The position numbers and the translations under genes are program-made. DNA of 64,000 nt from positions 1-64,000 of the forward strand of contig NZ_JAMBOL010000008.1 in the NCBI RefSeq assembly GCF_023715605.1, read 5' to 3'. Below are positions 8,865-16,881 of the stretch, piece after piece; positions within the stretch are counted from its first letter, which is position 1; each line of letters opens with the position of its first letter. The notes under the pieces were generated by a model. The model was given only the letters and a program-made list of their open reading frames with translations. It did not search any database and was not told the DNA's origin. The DNA comes from Halalkalibacter oceani. Lineage in GTDB: Bacteria; Bacillota; Bacilli; Bacillales; Bacillaceae_D.

Positions 8865-9614
8865 CTATTCTTTTTTTATTCGTGAAATGAGCGCAGCCTG
8901 ATACGCCGCACCAAATCCATTATCTATGTTCACAACCGAGACGCCGGACGCGCATGAATTAAGCATCGTCAAAAGAGCGGCGACCCCATGAAAGCTCGCC
9001 CCGTAGCCAATGCTTGTCGGCACTGCTAAGATCGGCTGCTGGACAAGTCCGCCGACTACGCTGACCAGCGCTCCTTCCATTCCGGCAACGACAATTAATA
9101 CATCACATGTGCGAATTTGCTCAAGCTGATCAAAAAGACGGTGGATGCCAGCGACGCCGATATCATAAAAGCGGGCGATTTCAAGCCCCATTGCCTGGGC
9201 CGTTATCGCCGCTTCTTCGGCGACAGGCAGATCACTCGTCCCGGCGCAAAGCACGCCAACTTTGCCATAGCTGCGGAAGCTTTTTCGCTCGTCATAGAGC
9301 AGCGTTCGGGAACATTCATCATAGGTCACATGGACAAGCTGTGGCACTAATTGTTCAGCCTTCTCCTTTGATATTCTCGTCGCTAAAACGGTTTCATGAT
9401 GGGTCATTAAACGGGAGAAGATCGCTTGAATTTGCTCCGCTGTTTTTCCTTCCCCATAAATCACCTCGGGAAAGCCTTTACGCTTTACCCGCTGGACATC
9501 GATCTTGGCAAAGCCGTCAATATCCTCATAGCCTTTTATTTGTTCATAGGCTTCCTCTGCCCGAAGCTCTCCAGCTTCGACCTTTTTCAGCCATTCCTTG
9601 ATTTCATTGCTCAT
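8865..9614 (-). CDS. larB: LarB, pyridinium-3,5-biscarboxylate mononucleotide synthase
   Basis: Carboxylates and hydrolyses nicotinic acid adenine dinucleotide in the first step of nickel-pincer cofactor synthesis. The 249 residues include a C-terminal PurE/AIR-carboxylase-like domain (about 115-240; VLCAGTSDLPVAEEA, DIGVAGIHRL, AVPTSIGYGASFHG). C221 in NSCASGVSVV has the same number as the L. plantarum cysteine reported to form the substrate adduct, and NIDNGFGAA follows. Its ATG overlaps the larE stop (ATGA), so the two are translationally coupled. Confidence 0.93.
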   Translation of the reverse strand: MSNEIKEWLKKVEAGELRAEEAYEQIKGYEDIDGFAKIDVQRVKRKGFPEVIYGEGKTAEQIQAIFSRLMTHHETVLATRISKEKAEQLVPQLVHVTYDECSRTLLYDERKSFRSYGKVGVLCAGTSDLPVAEEAAITAQAMGLEIARFYDIGVAGIHRLFDQLEQIRTCDVLIVVAGMEGALVSVVGGLVQQPILAVPTSIGYGASFHGVAALLTMLNSCASGVSVVNIDNGFGAAYQAALISRIKKE

Positions 9615-10447
9615 GCATTCTGCTCCTTACTACCTGCTGCCAGTACTTCATTCATGCTTCCGGTACGATACCCTTGAAGGTCAAGTGTCACATACTGAAA
9701 GCCGATTTCTTTAAAACGTTTATGAATCGTTTCATGATAATCAATCACTTTTTGCAATTCATTCGGCATCACTTCAATTCTCGCCAGCTTCTCATGATGG
9801 CGGACACGCACCTGATAAAAGCCAAGCTTTAATAAAAAGTCTTCCGCGAGGTCGAGCTGATCAATCGCTTCCTGTGTAATTCGTTTACCGTAAGGGATTC
9901 GCGAAGACAGGCAGGCGAATGACGGTTTGTTCCACGTTCGCAGATTCATTTCTTTTGAAAGATCTCTAATCTCCTGCTTCGTTAACCCGGCTTCAAGCAA
10001 CGGGCTTCTCACCCCTTGCGAGCGGGCCGCCTTCATCCCCGGACGATAGTCACCGACATCATCACGGTTTGCGCCGTCAAGAATAAATGGATACCCTTCC
10101 TTTTGCGCCAGCTCATTTAAATGCTGATACAAGCCGTCTTTGCAGTGGAAGCAGCGGTCCGGTTCGTTTTTCACAAAGTTCTCGTTCGCCAGCTCACTTA
10201 CCTCGGTTTTCATATATTTAACGCCCATCTCTTGCGCAAGGGCAATCGCTTCATTGAATTCACGTGTCGGGAACGTTTCTGAAGCTGCTGTTACAGCAAT
10301 AACTTGATCCCCCAATACTTCTTTGGCACGCGCTAATAAAAACGTACTATCTACTCCTCCGGAAAAGGCCACCAGCACGCGCTCCATGGAACGTAAAATG
10401 TCATCGAGATGCGCAAGCTTTTCTGCTGTTGAATGGGTTTGTTCCAT
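9611..10447 (-). CDS. larE: LarE, sulfur transferase for nickel-pincer cofactor (three-Cys type)
   Basis: Adenylates and thiolates the pyridinium carboxylates of the LarB product. The 278 residues carry a PP-loop SGGVDST (29-35) and DGANRDDVGDYRPG. In L. plantarum a single cysteine (C176) is sacrificed; its counterpart here is C179 in SFACLSSRIPYG. This protein also has C99 and C102 (DRCFHCKDG), where the L. plantarum protein has none. That three-cysteine pattern is known from LarE enzymes that bind a [4Fe-4S] cluster, so catalytic rather than sacrificial sulfur transfer is likely. First gene of larE-larB-larC1, downstream of a hairpin that ends the catabolic operon. Confidence 0.92.
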   Translation of the reverse strand: MEQTHSTAEKLAHLDDILRSMERVLVAFSGGVDSTFLLARAKEVLGDQVIAVTAASETFPTREFNEAIALAQEMGVKYMKTEVSELANENFVKNEPDRCFHCKDGLYQHLNELAQKEGYPFILDGANRDDVGDYRPGMKAARSQGVRSPLLEAGLTKQEIRDLSKEMNLRTWNKPSFACLSSRIPYGKRITQEAIDQLDLAEDFLLKLGFYQVRVRHHEKLARIEVMPNELQKVIDYHETIHKRFKEIGFQYVTLDLQGYRTGSMNEVLAAGSKEQNA

Positions 10448-10491
10448 CTATCCTACACTCTCCTTTTTCACTCTCTTATGTTTGTATAGGC

Positions 10492-10520
10492 AAGAGCCTC
10501 TTTATACCAAAGAGGCTCTT
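10492..10520. terminator. Perfect 12-bp hairpin between the tetronate genes and larE
   Basis: AAGAGCCTCTTT (10492-10503) pairs perfectly with AAAGAGGCTCTT (10509-10520) around a 5-base loop. Neither side has a clean T-run, so it could be a leaky terminator or an RNA-processing stem allowing partial read-through into larE. Confidence 0.55.
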
Positions 10521-10579
10521 ATCATACGTTATCTTTATTTTAACATAAGTACGGGATAGAACGGGAATTGAAAGATTGC

Positions 10580-11560
10580 TTATTTACCATTTCCATAGAT
10601 CTCATCATTCACAATATGAGTCAGCCGCTCCCCCGCCAAGCCTTTTTCAATATTTTCGATCGCCAGGGTGGCCATTTTCATTCTTGTTTCGACATTCGCA
10701 CTTCCAATATGAGGAAGAGCGATCACATTGTGAAGCGTCAGCAAAGGATGATCGTTTGAAATTGGTTCTGTTTCAAAAACATCCAGACCGGCAGCAAAGA
10801 TTTTTTCTTCTTTTAACGCCTGATACAATGCTTCTTCGTCAACATTCGTGCCGCGTGATGTATTAATAAAAACAGCGGTCTTCTTCATCATCTCAAATTG
10901 CTCATGAGAAATCATGTTTTTCGTTTCCGGAGTCGACGGGGCCAGCAGTACGACGTAATCCGACTGTCGCAGCAGCTCCTCAATGGAACAATACACAGCG
11001 CCCAATTCAGCCTCGGCCTCCGGCTTGCGCGAACGGTTATGGTAAAGAATGTTCATATCGAACCCTTTGGCGCGTCTTGCCACACCTTGTCCGATTCTTC
11101 CCATGCCGATGATGCCGATTGTCGCTTTGTAAAGGCTTTGCCCTGTTAGCAAAAACGGGCCCCAGCTCTGCCACTCATTGCGCCGGATTACATCCATTCC
11201 TTCCACAATTCGCCGGCTCGTCGCGACCAAAAGGGTAAAGGTTAAATCGGCTGTCGCTTCCGTTAACACACCGGGAGTGTGTCCGACCGCAATGCCGCGC
11301 GCCGTCGCCGCTTCCATATCAATATTGTCATAGCCAACCGCCATTGTACTGATCACTTTCAACGAAGGTGACTGCTCAATAAGCTGCTTATCAATACGGT
11401 CGGCAACATTTGTAAACACCGCGTCAGCATCCTTCATCTCCTGAAGCAGGCGTTCATAAGGCATCGGCTCATTTTCCCGATCCCACATGAAAATATCATA
11501 TTTTTCTTTCAGAGGCTCTACTAATTCAGTCGGAATCTTTCTCGTAAATACAATCTTCAC
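10580..11560 (-). CDS. D-isomer-specific 2-hydroxyacid dehydrogenase (glyoxylate/hydroxypyruvate reductase type)
   Basis: NAD(P)-dependent interconversion of a 2-hydroxyacid and its 2-oxoacid. The 326-residue protein has the Rossmann motif GIIGMGRIGQGVARRA (about 148-163) and the catalytic Arg in INTSRGTNVDEEAL. The catalytic Glu lies in DVFETEPI and the His in LPHIGSANVETR. Sequence style and length fit D-glycerate/hydroxypyruvate/glyoxylate reductases. GTG start behind AAGGAGG. Last catabolic gene of the operon, 23 bp after the PdxA2-like gene; it could recycle glyoxylate or hydroxypyruvate, or act on the pathway acid. Substrate not provable from sequence. Confidence 0.88.
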   Translation of the reverse strand: MKIVFTRKIPTELVEPLKEKYDIFMWDRENEPMPYERLLQEMKDADAVFTNVADRIDKQLIEQSPSLKVISTMAVGYDNIDMEAATARGIAVGHTPGVLTEATADLTFTLLVATSRRIVEGMDVIRRNEWQSWGPFLLTGQSLYKATIGIIGMGRIGQGVARRAKGFDMNILYHNRSRKPEAEAELGAVYCSIEELLRQSDYVVLLAPSTPETKNMISHEQFEMMKKTAVFINTSRGTNVDEEALYQALKEEKIFAAGLDVFETEPISNDHPLLTLHNVIALPHIGSANVETRMKMATLAIENIEKGLAGERLTHIVNDEIYGNGK

Positions 11561-11583
11561 AGCTCCAGTTCCTCCTTCGTCCC

Positions 11584-12582
11584 TTACCCGCGTTTTGGCG
11601 CTAAATCAATTGCTTGACGCATCGCTTCGATCAAGCTTTGTTCGCTCGCAATTCCTTTTCCGGCAATATCAAAGGCAGTTCCGTGATCGACACTTGTACG
11701 AATGATCGGCAGCCCAACTGTAATGTTGACGCCAGCTTCTAAGCCAAGCACTTTGATCGGTCCGTGTCCTTGGTCATGATACATCGCAACCACAATATCA
11801 AAGTCGCCACGGTTCGCGCGGAAGAACAGTGTATCAGCCGGAAGTGGACCGACAACGTCGATTCCTTCCTCTTGCGCTTTTTCCACAGCCGGTACAATCT
11901 TTTCTTCCTCTTCTCCGTAGCCGAAAAGCCCGTTTTCGCCAGCGTGAGGGTTGATTCCACAGACGGCGATCTTAGGCGCCTTAATTCCGGCACGCTTCAA
12001 TGTTTCATCGGCAAGCTTAATCACTTTATACGTTCGTTCTGGATTGATCAGCTTCACTGCATCAAGCAGCCCGACATGTGTCGTAACATGAATCACTCGC
12101 AATGTCGGCGAGGAAAGCATCATCGCAAAGTCCTTTGTTCCCGTCAGCTCAGCCAAAATTTCCGTATGGCCGGGGAAAATATGTCCCCCTTTATGAAGAG
12201 CCTCCTTGTTTAAAGGCGCGGTACAAATTCCTTCAATCTCTCCATTGTTAGCCAGGGCAATCGCCTTTTCCAAGAAACGGAAGGAACCATCACCGGCAAC
12301 AGCGGAAATTTCACCAAACGGCAAATCAGCAGGGAGTAAATCTAAATCGATACAATCGACTGTGCCATATTCAAATGCAGCCTCTTCGACTGATTGAATC
12401 GAACGAACCGTCAAGTTTGTCTTAACGACCTCATTCGCCCGCTTGAGGATTTTCGCATCTCCTACGACGAAAGGAGCACAGCTCTCATAGAGCGATTGAT
12501 CGGCCAGGGATCTCATAATGATTTCAGGTCCGACCCCCGCTCCATCCCCCATCGTAATGGCAATTCTTGGTTTTTCACTCAT
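11584..12582 (-). CDS. PdxA2-like 4-phospho-tetronate dehydrogenase
   Basis: A PdxA-family NAD-dependent oxidative decarboxylase, about 332 residues. Visible are the N-terminal IAITMGDGAGVGPEI, TAPLNKEALHKGGHIFPGHTE (in part), the metal-binding GINPHAGENG, and YHDQGHGPIK with SVDHGTAFDIAGKG. In PdxA2 enzymes the substrate is D-threonate or D-erythronate 4-phosphate and the product is dihydroxyacetone phosphate plus CO2. The DUF1537 kinase in the same operon strongly favours this role over pyridoxine synthesis. The third codon ATG (12582) was chosen for spacing from AAGGTGG; 12588 is the alternative. Confidence 0.9.
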   Translation of the reverse strand: MSEKPRIAITMGDGAGVGPEIIMRSLADQSLYESCAPFVVGDAKILKRANEVVKTNLTVRSIQSVEEAAFEYGTVDCIDLDLLPADLPFGEISAVAGDGSFRFLEKAIALANNGEIEGICTAPLNKEALHKGGHIFPGHTEILAELTGTKDFAMMLSSPTLRVIHVTTHVGLLDAVKLINPERTYKVIKLADETLKRAGIKAPKIAVCGINPHAGENGLFGYGEEEEKIVPAVEKAQEEGIDVVGPLPADTLFFRANRGDFDIVVAMYHDQGHGPIKVLGLEAGVNITVGLPIIRTSVDHGTAFDIAGKGIASEQSLIEAMRQAIDLAPKRG

Positions 12583-12603
12583 GTCCATTCCACCTTCACA
12601 CTA

Positions 12604-13809
12604 TTAATAAGCTTGCTTTAACAATTCAACCAGGCTGGCTTGATTCGGAACGCGTGGGTTGTTACGCACTAAACGCTCGATTGGCAATGCTTTTTCAGCA
12701 ATGCTTTCAAGATCTTCTTCTTTCACGCCGATCTCGGACAGCTTCGTCGGAAGGTTAATATCTTTTAGAAGCTGAAGAACCGCTTCTGAGGCTGCTTCTG
12801 CGTATTCTCTTGTTGTTTTTGAGCCTTGTTCGATACCGAATGCCTGAGCAATTTTGACCATTTTGTCTTGCTCTGTAGCTGTATTATACTTCATTACATA
12901 AGGAAGTAGTAGTCCTGTCAGCTCACCATGAGGGGATTTTGCTTTTCCGCCAATCGGGTACGCAAGGGCGTGCGCTAAAGCTGTTCCGGCATTCGAGAAC
13001 GCTAAACCGGCAAGCAGGCTTCCAAGCAGCATATTGCCGCGCGCTTCTAAATTACTTCCCTGTTGAACCGCGACCGCCAAGTTACCGGCAATAAGCTCGA
13101 TCGCTTGAAGCGCAAGCGCATCTGTAATTGGCAAAGAGCCTTGGAACAGAAGCTTTTCTTTTGATTGAATATAACGGAAATCTTTTGCTGTATATGCTTC
13201 TACAGCGTGAGAAAGCGCGTCGATTCCTGAACATGCCGTTACATAAGGAGGCAATCCTACCGTTAATTCCGGATCAAGCAAGGCGACTGCCGGACGAAGG
13301 AAGTTATCGGAAATCCCTACTTTGATATTGTTTTCCGTATCGGTAACAACCGCTACTGACGTTACTTCCGAACCAGTACCAGCCGTTGTTGGGATCGCGA
13401 TTAACGGCGCAATCGGTCCAGGTACGAGGTTTTCGCCGCCGAAATAATCTGTCGGGTGTCCGCCGTATTCCATTAACAGGGCCACAACCTTCGCCAAGTC
13501 GATACTGCTTCCCCCGCCAAGTCCAATGATGACATCTGTCTTCATTTGTGATTTTGCAAATTCATACGCTTCGACAACACTTTCAATCGGCGGCTCCGGA
13601 ATCGCTTTATCATACACAACCGTCTGGTAACCATGCAAATCCAATTGCTCAGTCACTTTCGCTAAAATGCCCGCCTGAGCAACTCCTCTGTCTGTGATGA
13701 CGAAAACATTTTTAGCCTTTAATCGCTTTAACGCTCCATCAAGTCGAGTAATGGCTCCATTTCCAAAAATAATATTCTCAGTTGAAAAATATTCCCATGT
13801 GTTTCTCAT
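12604..13809 (-). CDS. Iron-containing alcohol dehydrogenase
   Basis: A group III (Fe-ADH) NAD(P)-dependent alcohol dehydrogenase, 401 residues. The nucleotide-binding loop is IGLGGGSSIDLAK (about 95-107) followed by PTTAGTGSEVT. Metal ligands lie in SGIDALSHAVEAY, ALAHALAYPIGG and SPHGELTGLLLPY. Likely substrates in this operon are a polyol or a hydroxyaldehyde feeding the neighbouring aldehyde dehydrogenase. Its ribosome site (GAAGGG) is about 10 bases upstream, and a strong hairpin separates it from the aldehyde dehydrogenase gene. Confidence 0.9.
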   Translation of the reverse strand: MRNTWEYFSTENIIFGNGAITRLDGALKRLKAKNVFVITDRGVAQAGILAKVTEQLDLHGYQTVVYDKAIPEPPIESVVEAYEFAKSQMKTDVIIGLGGGSSIDLAKVVALLMEYGGHPTDYFGGENLVPGPIAPLIAIPTTAGTGSEVTSVAVVTDTENNIKVGISDNFLRPAVALLDPELTVGLPPYVTACSGIDALSHAVEAYTAKDFRYIQSKEKLLFQGSLPITDALALQAIELIAGNLAVAVQQGSNLEARGNMLLGSLLAGLAFSNAGTALAHALAYPIGGKAKSPHGELTGLLLPYVMKYNTATEQDKMVKIAQAFGIEQGSKTTREYAEAASEAVLQLLKDINLPTKLSEIGVKEEDLESIAEKALPIERLVRNNPRVPNQASLVELLKQAY

Positions 13810-13870
13810 TCTCGCTCATCCCTTCAGGTTTGTTTGTCTTTTCCTTTTCTATCGAAGCTGTATGTAGGTT

Positions 13871-13902
13871 TGATCCGGAAGGCATTCCTCCCCTCCGGAT
13901 CA
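13871..13902. other. Hairpin between aldehyde and alcohol dehydrogenase genes
   Basis: TGATCCGGA (13871-13879) pairs with TCCGGATCA (13894-13902). There is no T-run, so an RNA stability or processing element within the operon is more likely than a terminator. Confidence 0.5.
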
Positions 13903-13935
13903 GAAAGAAAGCGACAGCTCCAACCTACCACGCTC

Positions 13936-15378
13936 TTAAAGCTGGATTGTAATTAACTTCTCGTCTGTCATTTCTTCCACCGCGCTGCGTGGACCTTCTT
14001 TGCCGACACCGCTGTCCTTCACGCCGCCATATGGCAAAATATCAACGCGGAAAGTGGAGACATCATTGATGTTAACACCACCGAATTCAAGCACTTGAGC
14101 AGCCTTCATCGCAAGCTCCAGATTTGACGTGAAGAAGCCGGCCTGCAAGCCGAATTTCGAATCGTTCGCCGCAGCGAATGTTTCATAAATATCATCATAA
14201 GGAATGATGCTGACAATCGGCGCAAAGACCTCTTCACACATAACCTTCATTTCTTCTTTTACATCCGTCAATACAGTCGGCTGGAATAACGCTCCATCGC
14301 GCTTGCCGCCCGTAATGATGCGCGCTCCATGCTCAGCCGCTTCCTGCACCCATTTCTCGGCACGTTCTGCTTCGTTGATACTGATCATTGGTCCGATGTT
14401 CGTTGCTTCGTCCTCCGGATTACCAACGACAAATGCTTCTGCGACTTTTTTCGCTTTTTCGAGTACCTCTTCGTAAATATCACGGTGAACATAAATGCGC
14501 TGAACTGAAATACAAGCTTGCCCGGAGTTTACATACCCTCGTGATACACAAAGCTCGACAGCACGGTCAAGATCAGCAACATCATGATGAATAATATTCG
14601 GGGAGTTATTTCCTAATTCAAGAGTCACCTTACGAATCCCTGTCTGACTCTTAATCATTTTTCCAACAGTCGGACTGCCGGTGAACGTGTACATCGCAAT
14701 GCGCTCGTCTTCAAGCAAAAGTGGCCCTACTTCATGACCGAAACCATTGACGACATTTAAGAAGCCTTTAGGCAAGCCGGCTTCCAGGAGGATTTCTGCC
14801 ATCTTGATTGCGGATACCGGCGTTTTTTCAGCAGGCTTCAACACAACCGTATTGCCAGCTGCGATCGCAGGAGCAACTTTGTGAGCAGTTAAATTAAAAG
14901 GGAAGTTAAATGGGGTAATCGCACAGACAACACCAACAGGAACGCGGATAGAAAACGCCATTTTCTCTTCGTTGCCCGGTTGACCGTGAATCGGCATTCC
15001 TTGACCGGTAATCCGTTTTGCTTCCTCGGCGGATGCGATAAATGTCGCGATTCCGCGATCTACTTCACCGCGTGCATCTTTAATCGTCTTACCTACTTCG
15101 CGCGTAATCGCCAGGGCAATATCCTCTTTCCGCTCTTCGAAAAGCTGAGCCGCCTTCATTAAAATTTCGTAGCGCTTTGTCGCAGGAAGCTTGACAGAGT
15201 TAAATGTCTCTTTCGCATTCGCGACCGCTTTATCAACTAATGCTTTATCTGCTTTTGCAATTTCTGCATAAGGCTCATGAGTGTATTTGTTTTCGACCGT
15301 AAATGTCTCAGTTCCTTCGATCCATTGACCATCTACCAGGTTTCCGTAGGTAACCACCTTGTCTGTTTGTGTATTCAT
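13936..15378 (-). CDS. NAD(P)-dependent aldehyde dehydrogenase
   Basis: ALDH superfamily, 480 residues. Seen are the substrate/cofactor motif AITPFNFPFNLTAHK, the FTGSPTVGK loop, the Glu motif as LELGNNSPN (Glu before GN rather than the usual GGK) and the catalytic cysteine in NSGQACISVQR. The closest families by style are lactaldehyde, succinate-semialdehyde and non-phosphorylating glyceraldehyde-3-phosphate dehydrogenases. In this operon it could oxidise a tetrose or glycolaldehyde to the acid used by the DUF1537 kinase. GAGGAGG precedes the ATG, but a 217-bp structured gap separates it from the gene upstream. Confidence 0.9.
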   Translation of the reverse strand: MNTQTDKVVTYGNLVDGQWIEGTETFTVENKYTHEPYAEIAKADKALVDKAVANAKETFNSVKLPATKRYEILMKAAQLFEERKEDIALAITREVGKTIKDARGEVDRGIATFIASAEEAKRITGQGMPIHGQPGNEEKMAFSIRVPVGVVCAITPFNFPFNLTAHKVAPAIAAGNTVVLKPAEKTPVSAIKMAEILLEAGLPKGFLNVVNGFGHEVGPLLLEDERIAMYTFTGSPTVGKMIKSQTGIRKVTLELGNNSPNIIHHDVADLDRAVELCVSRGYVNSGQACISVQRIYVHRDIYEEVLEKAKKVAEAFVVGNPEDEATNIGPMISINEAERAEKWVQEAAEHGARIITGGKRDGALFQPTVLTDVKEEMKVMCEEVFAPIVSIIPYDDIYETFAAANDSKFGLQAGFFTSNLELAMKAAQVLEFGGVNINDVSTFRVDILPYGGVKDSGVGKEGPRSAVEEMTDEKLITIQL

Positions 15379-15399
15379 TTGTTCGTCCTCCTCATGATT

Positions 15400-15590
15400 T
15401 GGTTTAAGAAAACCGCGTAGCGGCTTTTCTTAGAAGCGGCGTGCGAAGCGTTACATCTTTTAAGAATGGCTGAAAACGAGCTTGTTTCCAGCCATCCGCG
15501 TAACGTGCGAAGCCGACGCCCTTCCTCGAATCTACCCGCAAGGTAGACTTTCTTATGAACTCTCCTGTCGGTTGACATGATAAGCCCGAA
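15400..15590. other. Hairpin-rich intergenic element upstream of the aldehyde dehydrogenase gene
   Basis: This 217-bp gap within the operon has no credible gene. It holds AATGGCTGAAAAC paired with GTTTCCAGCCAT around 15466-15500, a smaller stem AAGAAAACCGC/GCGGCTTTTCTT around 15408-15432, and two copies of GTGCGAAGC flanking the larger stem. It could be a dispersed repeat or an mRNA structure; short frames inside it look spurious. Confidence 0.5.
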
Positions 15591-15595
15591 ATCAA

Positions 15596-16846
15596 TTAAA
15601 ATCCGTTAAAATAACCTTCTCCGTCAAATTCCATCTCTTTCAATTGCCCGATTACTTCTACATTATCAAGCTTCTCAACTTCAGGCAATAACGATTCTGA
15701 AACATAAAGCTCTTCGAGATGAAGGGTATTCGGAATTCTCATAAAACGGATTTCCTCCGCCTTCTTTCCCCAGCTTCCCCGCAGAGCCGTTTCGATTGCT
15801 GCGCGATCGCTTTCCAGAACAATCGGCACGCTTGCCCGCTTCAAAAATGTGCTCGTAATGACATTCTCGTTCATCTTCTTGTAATCAATTTTGTCGAAGA
15901 AGCGTTTTGTCGTCAAATCGGCGAGCCCGATTCCGAGTGCATTTCCGTGCGAAGCCTCGCTCAAATCCGAAGTAATAATATAGTCGATTTGCGGTGTTTC
16001 AGGCTCCTTCGTATTCAAAATGCGAAGGCGGCCGATCACATTCGTATCCATCCCGGTTCCACTATAGTTTTTGCCGATCTCATCAACGAAAAGAACGTCA
16101 ATCTTATCGACTGGAAGCTTCGGCATTAACGACTTCGAAAAATTCAATAACGCTTCTTCGCGCTCCTTGATCTTTTCCACCGGAATGACTTCAATTTCAG
16201 CCGTATCTTCAAAAGCATTCTCGACGATTCCAATTCCCATCAGAATCTTGCCACTTTTGAAAACTTCCTCGGCGACAAGCGGCATATGATCGCGGATTCC
16301 GACGACACCAAGCGTGTGGATCGCCTGCGCCTGCTTATGATTACCAAGACCGATTGAAGCTACTTTCATCAAGCCGCTCTCAATGTTCGCAGAGAAATCA
16401 GTATGAGCTTTAATCCGGTTGACGAGGATTACGCCGTCCGACTCGTAGGCGATTTTGTCCATGTACACTTTGATGCCAGCTTCTGTCACGCCAATTTCCT
16501 CTACTTCCATCGAAGAGCGGATTTCAGCACCACAATATTCTTCCGTCACACCAAGACTTTCCAAGACTTCAATTTGTCCTTCAGCCGTCGCCCCGCCATG
16601 GCTTCCCATGGACGGCACAATAAAGGGATGACCGCCGCGCTTTTTCACTTCATCAGCTGCCGCACGAATAATCTTCGCGATATTGGCAATTCCTCGGCTG
16701 CCTGCCGTAATGGCAATGCTCATTCCTGGCTTTACTCGCTCAGCAATTTCCATTTTTGCAAACTCTTCCGCTACTTTCTCATCAATATTCGCAACGGACG
16801 GTCCGGTAAAATGCTGTTTGATCTTGACGATTTTAGGTAAACTCAT
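15596..16846 (-). CDS. LarA-family nickel-pincer racemase/epimerase homologue in the tetronate operon
   Basis: A 416-residue protein of the lactate racemase (DUF2088) superfamily, but of a different branch from the LarA at 25 kb. Candidate catalytic and cofactor residues are H83 in SMGSHGG, H148 in RIKAHTDF, K161 in GLMKVASIGLGNH (the place of the lysine that tethers the pincer cofactor in LarA) and H170 or H177. LarA enzymes invert the C2 carbon of 2-hydroxyacids using a nickel-pincer cofactor. Genes for making that cofactor lie in the same run, and the flanking kinase and PdxA2-like enzyme use tetronates. I infer C2 epimerisation of a tetronate (erythronate/threonate type). GAAGGTGA precedes the ATG. 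Confidence 0.85.
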   Translation of the reverse strand: MSLPKIVKIKQHFTGPSVANIDEKVAEEFAKMEIAERVKPGMSIAITAGSRGIANIAKIIRAAADEVKKRGGHPFIVPSMGSHGGATAEGQIEVLESLGVTEEYCGAEIRSSMEVEEIGVTEAGIKVYMDKIAYESDGVILVNRIKAHTDFSANIESGLMKVASIGLGNHKQAQAIHTLGVVGIRDHMPLVAEEVFKSGKILMGIGIVENAFEDTAEIEVIPVEKIKEREEALLNFSKSLMPKLPVDKIDVLFVDEIGKNYSGTGMDTNVIGRLRILNTKEPETPQIDYIITSDLSEASHGNALGIGLADLTTKRFFDKIDYKKMNENVITSTFLKRASVPIVLESDRAAIETALRGSWGKKAEEIRFMRIPNTLHLEELYVSESLLPEVEKLDNVEVIGQLKEMEFDGEGYFNGF

Positions 16847-16881
16847 TCACCTTCACTCCATTCTTTTTCTTTCATCTTGAA

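Noticed and set aside
15375-15595. Two short minus-strand frames upstream of the aldehyde dehydrogenase gene
   Set aside because: They cross strong stem-loops, lack family features and have no convincing start signals.
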